A stretch of DNA of 64,000 bases, taken from the NCBI RefSeq assembly GCF_030128875.1, contig NZ_CP124620.1:1240001-1304000 (forward strand), given 5' to 3'. Below are positions 18,180-26,618 of this stretch, in pieces. The position numbers were made by a program, and so were the translations under genes. Source of the stretch: Stenotrophomonas sp. BIO128-Bstrain. Lineage in GTDB: Bacteria; Pseudomonadota; Gammaproteobacteria; Xanthomonadales; Xanthomonadaceae. The notes beneath the pieces were generated by a model that saw nothing but the letters and a program-made list of their open reading frames with translations, did no database searches and was not told where the DNA came from. Every line of letters begins with the position of its first letter. Position 1 is the first letter of the stretch.

Positions 18180-18943
18180 TCAAGACCGCTGAAGAACAGG
18201 CGCTGATGCGGGTATCGGGGCGCCTGCTGGCCCAGGTGTTCGAAGCGCTGGACACGCTGCCGCTGGAAGGCATGAGCACGCTGCAGGTGAACGACTGGGT
18301 CGAGCGCTTCATCGTCGATGAGCTGCAGGCGCGCCCGGCGAGCAAGGGCCAGTATGGCTTCGGCTACGTGCTCAATTCGTCCATCGACAACGTGGTCTGC
18401 CATGGAGTGCCCTCGGCCGATGCCATCCTGCGCAGCGGGAGCATCGTCAATCTCGACATCACGCTGGAAAAGGGGGGGTACATCGCCGATTCCAGCAAGA
18501 CCTATCTGATCGGTGAGGTCGATTACGCGGCCAAGCGGCTGGTGCGGGTGACCCGCGAGGCGATGTGGAAGGGGATCGGGGTGGTGCGCCCGGGCGCGAC
18601 GCTGGGCGACATCGGTTTCGCGATCCAGCAGCATGCCAAGGCCCACGGCTACAGCGTGGTGCGCGAATTCTGCGGCCATGGCATCGGCCAGCAGATGCAC
18701 GAAGAGCCGCAGGTGCTGCACTACGGCCGTCGCGGCGATGGGCTGGAACTGGAGGAGGGCATGACCTTCACCATCGAGCCGATGATCAACCAGGGCCGTG
18801 CCGCCATCGACATGAGCGACGACGGCTGGACCGTGACCACCCGTGACGGCAAGCTCTCGGCGCAGGCCGAGCACACCGTGCTGGTGACCGCCGACGGGGT
18901 GGAGGTGCTGACCTTGCGCACGGGCGAGCGGATGCCCGACTGA
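18176..18943 (+). CDS. map: Type I methionine aminopeptidase paired with a ParD-like gene
   Basis: The 255-residue protein has the full pita-bread metal set: D94 (VNLDITL), D105 (YIADSS), H168 (FCGHGIG), E201 (TIEPM) and E232 (AEHTVL), plus H76 and H175. It removes N-terminal methionine from new proteins. The start overlaps the ParD-like stop, so the two are translationally coupled. It is not next to rpsB, where the housekeeping copy usually sits in Gammaproteobacteria, so it is likely a second copy. Whether it acts as the partner of an antitoxin-like protein is unknown. Confidence 0.9.
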   Translation: MIKTAEEQALMRVSGRLLAQVFEALDTLPLEGMSTLQVNDWVERFIVDELQARPASKGQYGFGYVLNSSIDNVVCHGVPSADAILRSGSIVNLDITLEKGGYIADSSKTYLIGEVDYAAKRLVRVTREAMWKGIGVVRPGATLGDIGFAIQQHAKAHGYSVVREFCGHGIGQQMHEEPQVLHYGRRGDGLELEEGMTFTIEPMINQGRAAIDMSDDGWTVTTRDGKLSAQAEHTVLVTADGVEVLTLRTGERMPD

Positions 18944-18951
18944 GGCGGGCC

Positions 18952-18968
18952 GCCGGGCCATGCCCGGC
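18952..18968. terminator. Hairpin between convergent map and lytTR genes
   Basis: GCCGGGC-CAT-GCCCGGC, a perfect 7-bp stem 9 bp past the map stop and 5 bp before the stop of the convergent regulator. There is no T tract. Confidence 0.45.
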
Positions 18969-18972
18969 AGCT

Positions 18973-19749
18973 TCATTCGCTGCGTGTGGACACCAGCTTG
19001 AGAAACGCCTCGTTCTGATAGCGGCTCATGCGCAGCTGCTGGCCGGTGTCCATGGTCACGACGTGGTGGCCGTTGAACCACGGATGGATCGCCTTGACCC
19101 GGCGCACATTGACGATCGCCGAGCGGTGCACGCGGGCGAAGTGCCGCGGGTCCAACCGGGCAGCGAGGGTGGCCATGGTCTCGCGCAGCTCATGCACGCC
19201 GTCGACCAGGTGGATCTCGACCGTGTTGCGCGCGGCCTTGATCCAGACGATGTCGTCCACTGCCACCAGCACCACATGCTCCTCCACGCGCACCGGGATG
19301 CGCTGCAGATACGCGTCACGTTGCCGCAATGCGTCCAGCGCCTGCAGGATCTGCGTCGAGGCCTGCGCGCCCACCCCGCGTGCCGCCGACAGCCGCGCCT
19401 TGGCCCGCTGCAGGGTGGCGGCGAAGCGCTCCCGGCTGAACGGTTTGACCAGATAGTCCACGGCATTGGCTTCGAAGGCCTTCACGGCGTACTGCTCGTA
19501 GGCGGTGACGAACACGGTGGCCGGCATCCGCTCGGCACCGATGGTGGCAACCACGTCCAGGCCGGTGATCGCCGGCATCTGGATGTCCAGGAAGACCAGG
19601 TCCGGGGACTGGTTGCGGATGGCGTTGACCGCCGATACGCCATCGCCGCATTCACCGACGATCTCAAGCTCAGGATCATCGCGCAGCAACCGGATGACCG
19701 CATGCCGCGCGATCGGCTCATCATCGACCACGAGAACGGTGAGGCTCAT
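18973..19749 (-). CDS. LytTR-family response regulator (AlgR/LytR-like)
   Basis: The 258-residue protein has a receiver domain (D9/D10, phospho-acceptor D55 in FLDIQMP, K102 in LVKPFS) followed by a LytTR DNA-binding domain (about 150-255, with the FARVHRSAIVNV signature). The ATG at 19747-19749 overlaps the kinase stop codon (ATGA), fixing the start and indicating coupling. In Xanthomonadaceae related systems affect virulence or exopolysaccharide traits, but no target gene is visible here. Confidence 0.9.
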   Translation of the reverse strand: MSLTVLVVDDEPIARHAVIRLLRDDPELEIVGECGDGVSAVNAIRNQSPDLVFLDIQMPAITGLDVVATIGAERMPATVFVTAYEQYAVKAFEANAVDYLVKPFSRERFAATLQRAKARLSAARGVGAQASTQILQALDALRQRDAYLQRIPVRVEEHVVLVAVDDIVWIKAARNTVEIHLVDGVHELRETMATLAARLDPRHFARVHRSAIVNVRRVKAIHPWFNGHHVVTMDTGQQLRMSRYQNEAFLKLVSTRSE

Positions 19750-20870
19750 GCCGGCGCAGTGCCCGGGAAGAATTCCGGTGCATCGTCGGCGCTCTCCAGT
19801 TCCCGGAACGGAACCCGGATGCGGCACACCACACCTTCCGGCCACATCATGTCCAGCCTCACCTCGGCGGCATCGCCGTACAGTTCCATCAGACGCAGGC
19901 GTGTGTTGGACATGCCGATGCCATGCCCGGCCGATGCGGCCGGCTCGACCGACAGAGTGCTGTTGCGGTTGCGCACCTCGATGCACAGCGCATCGCCGTC
20001 GCGCCGGGCCTCGATCTCGATGGTGTCGTTACCCACGCGCTGGCCGATGCCATGGCGCAGGGCATTCTCCACCAACGGCTGCAGGATCAGGCTGGGCACC
20101 GCGCAGTCCAGCGTCTCCGGGCCGATGTAGGTGCGGGTGGTCAGCCGGTCCTTGAATCGGGTGCGCTGGATGCCCAGGTACAGCTCGATCAGGTCCAGCT
20201 CCTGGCGCAGGCTGATTTCCTGGCCGTCGTAGTCCTCCAGGAACGCGCGCAGCAGCTCGCTCAGGCGCAGCAGCATGTCCTCGGCCGAAACCTTGTCCTC
20301 GTCCAGCAGGGTAATGATCGCGTGCAGCGTGTTGAACAGGAAGTGCGGCTGCAGCTGGGATTTCAGCGAGCGCAACCGCGACTGCGCCAGTTCGGTGGCC
20401 AACTGGCTGGCTTCCAGTTCACGGCGCGCTTTCTCGGCGTGGAAGTGAAGGGCCTGCTGGATCGCGAACAGGGTCCAGTAGGTCAGCAGCCCGATGGCGA
20501 AGTGCTGCTCCAGGAAGTAGCCAAGCTGCTCGAAGAAACCGCTGGGCTCGAACAGGGTAGAGACCAGCGCGCCCACGATCATTGCGATGAAGGTCATGCC
20601 GACGCTGGCCACCCCCTGTGCGCCGAGCCCGTGCAGGCGCCCGCTGCCGCGTACCGGAAAGCGCTCGGCGAGGCGGAAGACCGTGGGCGACAGGGCAGCC
20701 CAGGTGTACCACTGGATCAGCGACCAGCGCAGGAGATCCCAGAGAGGTCGTTGGCTGTTCGGCAGGCCGGCGTTGATCGAGGTCTGCAGGGCGAACACCA
20801 CGGCCACCACCGTCCACAGGGCGAGGTAGCGGGACAAGCGGATCCGGGTGCTGCCGAGGCGAATGTACAT
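19746..20870 (-). CDS. LytS/YehU-type sensor histidine kinase
   Basis: The 374-residue protein has four predicted membrane helices (about 15-140), a short coiled linker, and a His_kinase domain with phospho-accepting H176 in LQPHFLFN. A HATPase domain follows, with an N box (PLVENALRHGIG) and a G box (GHGIGMSNTRLRL). It is the partner of the downstream LytTR regulator, to which it is coupled by ATGA. No periplasmic sensor domain is evident, so the signal is probably sensed in or near the membrane. Confidence 0.9.
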   Translation of the reverse strand: MYIRLGSTRIRLSRYLALWTVVAVVFALQTSINAGLPNSQRPLWDLLRWSLIQWYTWAALSPTVFRLAERFPVRGSGRLHGLGAQGVASVGMTFIAMIVGALVSTLFEPSGFFEQLGYFLEQHFAIGLLTYWTLFAIQQALHFHAEKARRELEASQLATELAQSRLRSLKSQLQPHFLFNTLHAIITLLDEDKVSAEDMLLRLSELLRAFLEDYDGQEISLRQELDLIELYLGIQRTRFKDRLTTRTYIGPETLDCAVPSLILQPLVENALRHGIGQRVGNDTIEIEARRDGDALCIEVRNRNSTLSVEPAASAGHGIGMSNTRLRLMELYGDAAEVRLDMMWPEGVVCRIRVPFRELESADDAPEFFPGTAPA

Positions 20871-21054
20871 GGTCGATTCCGGGCCAGGCGTTTCTGGCGA
20901 CGCTCATCTTAGGCAGGCGGCGGGAGCGCGGGAAGCGCCATGACGGCCCATTACGATTGGCCTGGTCGTGGCGACGATTCGTCCCGGATCGGTTGGCGGC
21001 CAGAGCGCGCGAGCGTGTGATGCAAGGGTCCATCACCCGACTGGAGACGCTGCC

Positions 21055-21432
21055 ATGACGTTGATCCGCCCCTTCCTGACCGTTTCGCTGATGCTCGCCG
21101 GTACCGCGCACGGCGCGGAGGTACGCTACCTCGGCCTGCTCAACCGGGCCCATGACAGTGTCGTGGCCCTGGACGTCGCGCCTGCCGGGACCGAGGCCTT
21201 CGTTCCGCGGTCGATCGACGCCCTGCCGGGTGGGGGCGCCGGCACTACGGTCCGCCTCGCCGACGAAGGCTGCCGGTTCGATCTTCGTGTCGCGTTCCGC
21301 AACCGTCGACGGGTGGTCTACCGCGATGTGGATGTCTGCAGGGGCGACACACTGGTCATCGCACCGCTGAAGAAGACACCGGGTGATCGTGCGGTCGCGC
21401 AGGAACCACGGACGCCAACGCGTGGCCGATAG
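21055..21432 (+). CDS. Small secreted protein of unknown function
   Basis: The 125-residue product starts with a clear signal peptide (MTLIRPFLTVSLMLAGTAHG, cleavage about 20). The mature part has two cysteines (about 73 and 95) that could form one disulfide, a Gly-rich turn and a basic tail. I recognise no family. The ATG at 21055 has GGAG upstream. It diverges from the LytS gene across about 185 bp and is close to the convergent LysR gene. A role downstream of the two-component system is possible, but no direct evidence supports it. Confidence 0.55.
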   Translation: MTLIRPFLTVSLMLAGTAHGAEVRYLGLLNRAHDSVVALDVAPAGTEAFVPRSIDALPGGGAGTTVRLADEGCRFDLRVAFRNRRRVVYRDVDVCRGDTLVIAPLKKTPGDRAVAQEPRTPTRGR

Positions 21433-21467
21433 CAGGGGGCACGGCGAGTGCCATCAGCCACCCGCGC

Positions 21468-22385
21468 TTACGGACGCATGCGCGGCATGTGCTGCTCCAC
21501 CAGCGTCGCGACCCAGTCGATGAACACCCGCAGCTTGGCACTGACATGCCGGTTCGGGGGGAACGCCAGGTGCAGCGGCATCACCTCGATGCGCCACTCC
21601 GGGAACAGCCGTACCAGCTCGCCCGCGGCCACATGGCGGGCGGCCATGTAGTCGGGGAGCCACAGCGCGCCCAGGCCCGCCACGCCCGCAGCGAGATACG
21701 CATTGCCATCATCGAGCGCGAGCAGGTGGTGTCCCTTCACGATGACCTGTTCTTCGCCGCGCTGGAGGGTGTAAGGCAGAACCGTGCCACTGCGCGAGCG
21801 CAGGTAGCCGATTACGCGATGCGGGGTCCGCTCCAGGTCCCGCGGATGCGCGGGGATGCCCGCTTGCTGCAGGTAGGCGGGCGAGGCGTAGATGCCGGCT
21901 GGCAGATCGCCGATATGGCGCGCGACCAGCGATTGATCCGTGATCCGTCCACCCCGGATCACGCAGTCCACGTTCTCATCGATCAGGTCCACGTGGCGAT
22001 CGCTGACGCCCAGATCGAGCTGGATCTCTGGATAGCGGGCAAGGAAGTCGGGCAGGGCCGGCACCAGCACCAGCCGCGCGAATGGGGCGGGCACGTCCAC
22101 CCGCAGGCGCCCGCGAGGCGCCGCCGCCGCGGTCGACAGGCTGGTTTCAGCGTCGTCGATGTCGGCCAGCAGGCGGATCACCCGCGCGTAGTAGGCTGCG
22201 CCATCGGCGGTGACATTCACCTGCCGGGTGGTGCGGTTCAGCAGGCGCACCCGCAGCCGCGCTTCCAGTTGCTGCACCAGTTGCGTGACCGTGGTGCGGC
22301 TCATGTGCAGTGTCTCGGCCGCCTTGGTGAAGCTGCCCGTTTCCACGACCCGGGCAAAGGCCTGCATCGCATCGAACCGGTCCAT
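21468..22385 (-). CDS. LysR-family transcriptional regulator
   Basis: The 305-residue protein has an N-terminal winged helix (MDRFDAMQAFARVVETGSFTKAA) and a periplasmic-binding-like effector domain (about 90-295) of the CrgA/DsdC-like subgroup. It diverges from a RidA-family gene with a perfect palindrome between them at 22407-22429, so it probably controls that gene and itself. The effector is unknown. Confidence 0.9.
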   Translation of the reverse strand: MDRFDAMQAFARVVETGSFTKAAETLHMSRTTVTQLVQQLEARLRVRLLNRTTRQVNVTADGAAYYARVIRLLADIDDAETSLSTAAAAPRGRLRVDVPAPFARLVLVPALPDFLARYPEIQLDLGVSDRHVDLIDENVDCVIRGGRITDQSLVARHIGDLPAGIYASPAYLQQAGIPAHPRDLERTPHRVIGYLRSRSGTVLPYTLQRGEEQVIVKGHHLLALDDGNAYLAAGVAGLGALWLPDYMAARHVAAGELVRLFPEWRIEVMPLHLAFPPNRHVSAKLRVFIDWVATLVEQHMPRMRP

Positions 22386-22406
22386 CTGCTTTCCACGGGG
22401 AGGATG

Positions 22407-22429
22407 ATTGTTTGGATTCTACAAACAAT
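22407..22429. promoter_or_regulatory. Palindromic operator between LysR and RidA-family genes
   Basis: ATTGTTTG-N7-CAAACAAT is a perfect 8-bp inverted repeat with a 7-bp centre, 22 bp upstream of the LysR start. It is A/T-rich in a GC-rich genome and fits a LysR dimer site. Confidence 0.7.
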
Positions 22430-22526
22430 GTTGGGCAGCAGACCGCGTTTATCCGGTGCCCCCTGTCGGTCTACCGTGGCCTTTCATTCTTGATGGGCCG
22501 GTATCGGCCCAAGGCAGAGGTGGTTC

Positions 22527-22916
22527 ATGGCAACTCGTGACGTCGTTTTCCCGCCGGGTCGCCAGGCGCTGTACGAGCGCAACCGCTATTCGCCGGCGGT
22601 CCGCTCCAATGGCTTCCTGTTCGTGTCCGGCCAGGTCGGCAGCCGCGAGGATGGCTCGCCCGAACCCGACCTCGAGGCCCAGGTGCGGCGCGCGTTCGAG
22701 AACCTCAACGCCGTGCTCGGCGCCGCAGGCTGCACATTCGAGGACGTGGTCGACGTCACCGTGTTCCTGGTCAATCCCGAAAAGATCTTCGAACGGGTCT
22801 GGGCGATCGTGCCCGATTACTGGGGCGAGGCGCCGTACCCGACGCTGACCGGCATCGGGGTGACCTGGCTTTACGGATTCGACGTGGAGATCAAGGTGAT
22901 CGCGAAGCTGCCGTAG
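22527..22916 (+). CDS. RidA/YjgF-family protein without the catalytic arginine
   Basis: The 129-residue protein has the Rid fold (RYSPAVRSNGFLFVSGQVG, VDVTVFLVN). In active imine deaminases a conserved Arg near residue 105 binds the substrate carboxylate. Here that stretch reads YPTLTGIGVTWLYG, with threonine instead, which places it among Rid subgroups of unknown activity. It diverges from a LysR gene that probably regulates it. A non-deaminase or altered-substrate role is inferred. Confidence 0.85.
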   Translation: MATRDVVFPPGRQALYERNRYSPAVRSNGFLFVSGQVGSREDGSPEPDLEAQVRRAFENLNAVLGAAGCTFEDVVDVTVFLVNPEKIFERVWAIVPDYWGEAPYPTLTGIGVTWLYGFDVEIKVIAKLP

Positions 22917-22988
22917 CACGCCTTCACGCGGTGACGGCTGCGCGTTGCCGATAGTGGGCCGTCATCCTGCTTCCTGTCGCGGATCCAC

Positions 22989-25187
22989 ATGCCCCTGATT
23001 CCCGAGCGCGTCCAGCGCTGGCCCCGGCCGTGGCGCGTGGCGTTGCTCTCGCTGCTGGCGCTGTATGCGCTGTACCTGCTGGCGGGCAACGTATTCCTCA
23101 ACACGCCGCTGTTCGATGCGGTGACCAACCGCAAACCTGAAAAATTCACGATGCAGACCGGCCCGGCGGTGACCTTGATGCCGGGGCAGGCCGTGGTCTG
23201 GAACATCCGCATGCGCGGCCAGGCCAATCGTACCCAGTACGTGTTCCGTGCCGATCGGGCCAGTGCGTGGATCGACCTGCCGGCGCTGTTGCGCAAGGAA
23301 GTGCGTATTCCGCGGATCGACGCGACGGGCGTGGAAGCGGAGGTCGAACGGGTCGAGAACGCCATTCCGCCGCCGCCGCGCGGCGACCGTGGCTGGACCC
23401 TGCGTTTCGATGCGATCCACAGCGACACGATCCGCAGTGGGCGCTTCGGCAAGCTCCTGATCGTCGGCCAGGGGCACGGGAATGTCGGGTTCCTCAAGCA
23501 GCTCAAAGGTGGGCCTTCGGAGCTGTTCGACTCCACCGCCGGCTTCGATGACGCCCAGGTCAGCTTCGATGGCGTGAACGTGCTGGACGATGCCCATATC
23601 GCCGCACGGTTCCACTTCCCGCGGCATTACCGTGACGACGCGCCGGGCCTGCAGAAGCTCGGGATCACCTGGGCGCAGCTGCAGATCGACGCGCGCAGCC
23701 AGGGGCTGCGCATCGACACCGGCGGCCCGCACGTCAAGGTCGGCAGCGCGGTCTCCAATGCGCGCCTCACTGCCGATGTGACGTTGGAGCAGGGGGCGCT
23801 GCGTCCCGGCAGCCGTCTGGTCTGGCGGCTGCCATTGCACGCCGGCGTACACGCAGATGACCGCGGCCTGCTGTCGCTGCAGCTGGACGTGGCGCAGGAC
23901 ATGCGGGTGCAGGCGCGGCTGCCGCGTGACCCGGAGACGGGCAGTGAGCTCAACGCCGATCTCCGCGTGACCGGCCGGAAGATTCCGTTCCAGGCGCCTG
24001 CCGAGCTGCTGCCGCGGTTGTCCGGCAAGGTCCAGGGCGCATGGCAGTTCCAGTCGCTGAACTGGATCAGCGATCTGTTCGTGAAAAAGCCGTGGTTCCA
24101 TCTCGACGGTGGCGGTCTGCTCAAGGCTGACATCATTCTTGCCGACGGCGAGCTCGCACCGGGCAGCACAGTGGATATTCCGCAGGTGGCGGCGGTGGCC
24201 GAAGTCGCCGGCGTCCGCATGCGGGGCGATGCCCAGGCGCAGGGCCGGATTGTCGAGGGCACGCCTGCGCAGGCCGAACTGAAGGTACAGATCCCGCGCT
24301 TCCAGGCCGCGCCGACCAATGCACCCAAGGCACTGTTGTTCGATGGGCGGCAACTTGCGCTGAACCTGCGCGGTGATGCGCGCCTGAAGCAGCTGAGCGA
24401 CGGCATGCGCGCCCAGCTCCGCTTCACCGATGCGCGGGTACCGGATTTGACCGCCTACAACCGTTACCTGGGCAACGACAACGTGCGCCTGCTCGGCGGG
24501 ACCGGCCTGCTCAGTGGGGATGTCTCACTGGATGCCTCCGGGCGGGTCGGCAAGGGCAGTGCCGATCTGCGCGGCACCGGTGCCCGGCTGAGCGTCGCCG
24601 GTATTGCGATGCGCGGCGATGCGCAACTCCAGGCGCGCCTGCAGCGTGCGGATTTCGACAGCCGCCAGTTCGATCTGGGCGGCACCACGGTGGAGCTGCG
24701 CAACATCCATGTAGGCGATGAAAAGAGTGACGGGCGCTGGTGGGGCAAGGTGGCGATCCGCAGCGGCCACATCGATGCGGCGGCGCCATTCCAGGTGGAT
24801 GGGCTGGCCGACCTGCGCCTGCGCGATGCCGGGCCGTTGCTCGGGGTATTCGCCCAGCGCAGCGAGTACCCGCGCTGGGTGCTGGGGATGCTGGATTCCG
24901 GCGAGGTGCAGGCCAGTGGGCAGCTGCGCTGGCGCAGTGGCGAGCTGATCGTGGAGGACCTGCAGGCCGAGAATGAGCGGCTGTCCCTGCAGGCGCGGCT
25001 GGATCTGAGTCATGGCAAGCGCCGGGGCGACCTGTATCTGCGCTGGGGCGTGCTGGGCGCCGGCATCGAGCTGCAGGGCGAGCAGCGCAAGTGGCACCTC
25101 GCCGGTGCGCGTGACTGGTATGCCGAGCAGCCTCGTCTGCTGCCGGCCACGCCGGCCGCAGCAAAGGCGAGCGACAGCAAGCGCTGA
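22989..25187 (+). CDS. Large single-pass AsmA-like envelope protein
   Basis: The 732-residue protein has one N-terminal membrane helix (about 17-37) and then a long beta-rich periplasmic body with repeating patterns such as VRMRGDAQAQGRI and IAMRGDAQLQARL, as in the AsmA/TamB/YhdP group that bridges the envelope. I cannot assign it to a named member. Proteins of this kind are proposed to move phospholipid between membranes. It starts 72 bp after the RidA-family stop and ends about 100 bp before the phosphotransferase gene, and may be independent of both. Confidence 0.6.
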   Translation: MPLIPERVQRWPRPWRVALLSLLALYALYLLAGNVFLNTPLFDAVTNRKPEKFTMQTGPAVTLMPGQAVVWNIRMRGQANRTQYVFRADRASAWIDLPALLRKEVRIPRIDATGVEAEVERVENAIPPPPRGDRGWTLRFDAIHSDTIRSGRFGKLLIVGQGHGNVGFLKQLKGGPSELFDSTAGFDDAQVSFDGVNVLDDAHIAARFHFPRHYRDDAPGLQKLGITWAQLQIDARSQGLRIDTGGPHVKVGSAVSNARLTADVTLEQGALRPGSRLVWRLPLHAGVHADDRGLLSLQLDVAQDMRVQARLPRDPETGSELNADLRVTGRKIPFQAPAELLPRLSGKVQGAWQFQSLNWISDLFVKKPWFHLDGGGLLKADIILADGELAPGSTVDIPQVAAVAEVAGVRMRGDAQAQGRIVEGTPAQAELKVQIPRFQAAPTNAPKALLFDGRQLALNLRGDARLKQLSDGMRAQLRFTDARVPDLTAYNRYLGNDNVRLLGGTGLLSGDVSLDASGRVGKGSADLRGTGARLSVAGIAMRGDAQLQARLQRADFDSRQFDLGGTTVELRNIHVGDEKSDGRWWGKVAIRSGHIDAAAPFQVDGLADLRLRDAGPLLGVFAQRSEYPRWVLGMLDSGEVQASGQLRWRSGELIVEDLQAENERLSLQARLDLSHGKRRGDLYLRWGVLGAGIELQGEQRKWHLAGARDWYAEQPRLLPATPAAAKASDSKR

Positions 25188-25290
25188 GGGCAGGCATCTG
25201 CCTCCCCCTTGCCGGGCCCGGCTTGCTATCCTCGCCGCGCCCACTGTCTGGCGACAGCGCGCACTTTGCCCGTCATCGACCCGTCATTCC

Positions 25291-26427
25291 ATGAGCAACA
25301 GCACCCACCGCGTCCAAGGCCTCAACAACGATGAGGTGGCCGCCGACTGGCCCGCCATCACCGAACGCGAGGTCAGCTGGCTGCGCGAGCGCTTCGCACC
25401 GCTGGCCGGCGCTGGCCGGTTGGTGTGGCACAGCCCGCGGCCGATGTCCGCCGCCGCCATCGTCGAGGCCGACGGGAAGCGGGTGTTCGTCAAGCGCCAC
25501 CATGGCAGCGTCCGCACGGCAGCCAGCCTGGCCGAGGAGCATCGCTTCATCCAGCATCTGGCCGATCACGGCGTGCCGGTGGTCGAGGTGTTGGGTGACC
25601 ACGATGGCGCCACGGCAGTGGAGCACGAGGGTTGGACCTACGAGCTGCATAGCGTCGGCCAGGGCCAGGATCTGTACCGCGACGCACCTTCCTGGACGCC
25701 GCTGACCGATACCGCGCAGGCGCGCGAAGCCGGGCGCATGCTGGCCGAGCTGCACAGCGCGTCGGCCTGCTATCACGCGCCCCAGCGCAGCACCCATCTG
25801 CTGGTCGCACGGGATGATCTGATCCGTGCCGCCGACCCCATCGCCGCCATCCAGGCCGATCTTCCGGGTCGTCCCGGGTTGGCTGCCTATCTCGCGCGGC
25901 AGGACTGGCAGGGTGATCTGCGGCGGGCCGTTGCGCCGTGGCACGCCGGCCTGGCCGCGCGCCTGCAGGCCGAGCCGCGCCTGTGGGCGCACAACGACTG
26001 GCATGTTTCCAATCTGCTCTGGCGCCAGCAAGGAGGTGCCACCGTGGTCGATACCGTGCTTGATCTGGGTCTTGCCTCACCGACCAGTGCCTTGTTCGAC
26101 CTTGCGACCGCCATCGAACGCAACGCCATTGCCTGGCTGGCGCTGGAAAGCGGCGAGGCGGCCGTGCGCGTGGATATCGCGCTGGCGCTGCTGGCCGGCT
26201 ACCGCGAGATCGTGCCGCTGTCGGCCGAGCGCGTGCATCTGCTGGCTGATCTGCTGCCCATCGTGCAGCTGGATTTCGCGCTGTCGGAAGTGGAGTACTT
26301 CCAGGGCGTGACGCACTCGCCTGCCAATGCCGACGTGGCCTACCACACCTTCCTGCTGGGCCACGCTGACTGGTTCAGCAGCGCGGCCGGGCAGGGCCTG
26401 TTGAAGGCGCTGCACGCGGCCGCCTGA
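25291..26427 (+). CDS. APH-fold phosphotransferase (small-molecule kinase)
   Basis: The 378-residue protein has the aminoglycoside-phosphotransferase fold: a lysine in KRVFVKRHH, the catalytic loop HNDWHVSN (HxDxxxxN) and the metal motif DLG in VLDLGLAS, where DFD is usual. The substrate is not evident. Because a TPP riboswitch and thiamine-uptake genes follow at once, a thiamine-related kinase is plausible, but the gene lies upstream of the riboswitch and is not under its control. Homoserine- or choline-kinase-like roles remain open. Confidence 0.75.
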   Translation: MSNSTHRVQGLNNDEVAADWPAITEREVSWLRERFAPLAGAGRLVWHSPRPMSAAAIVEADGKRVFVKRHHGSVRTAASLAEEHRFIQHLADHGVPVVEVLGDHDGATAVEHEGWTYELHSVGQGQDLYRDAPSWTPLTDTAQAREAGRMLAELHSASACYHAPQRSTHLLVARDDLIRAADPIAAIQADLPGRPGLAAYLARQDWQGDLRRAVAPWHAGLAARLQAEPRLWAHNDWHVSNLLWRQQGGATVVDTVLDLGLASPTSALFDLATAIERNAIAWLALESGEAAVRVDIALALLAGYREIVPLSAERVHLLADLLPIVQLDFALSEVEYFQGVTHSPANADVAYHTFLLGHADWFSSAAGQGLLKALHAAA

Positions 26428-26471
26428 AGGGCGGGCTCGCAAATCCGTACCATTTGTAGTGAAATAGTCAC

Positions 26472-26552
26472 AGAAGCGGGGGTGCCTGGCGAAACCAGGC
26501 TGAGAGAGTCCCTTGGAACCTGATCCGGTTTGCACCGGCGTAGGGAGCTTTG
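26472..26552 (+). promoter_or_regulatory. TPP riboswitch (THI element)
   Basis: The conserved TPP aptamer blocks appear in order: GGGGGTGCC, GGCTGAGAGAGTCCC, ACCTGATC, then a CCGG/CCGG stem leading into GCGTAGGGAGCTT. They match the thiM/thiC aptamer core. It lies about 70 nt before the TonB-receptor start. In Gram-negatives such elements shut off translation or transcription when thiamine pyrophosphate is plentiful, so the receptor and PnuT should be expressed in thiamine shortage. Confidence 0.95.
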
Positions 26553-26618
26553 AGCAGCAGGCATACCGCCGTGATGGGTCGGTGCGCGTGCGCGCCTTCG
26601 CTTCGTCTCCTCCAGCTG

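Noticed and set aside
17967..18943. A classical ParDE toxin-antitoxin pair
   Set aside because: The second gene is a complete methionine aminopeptidase, not a RelE/ParE-fold toxin, so the standard label would mislead.
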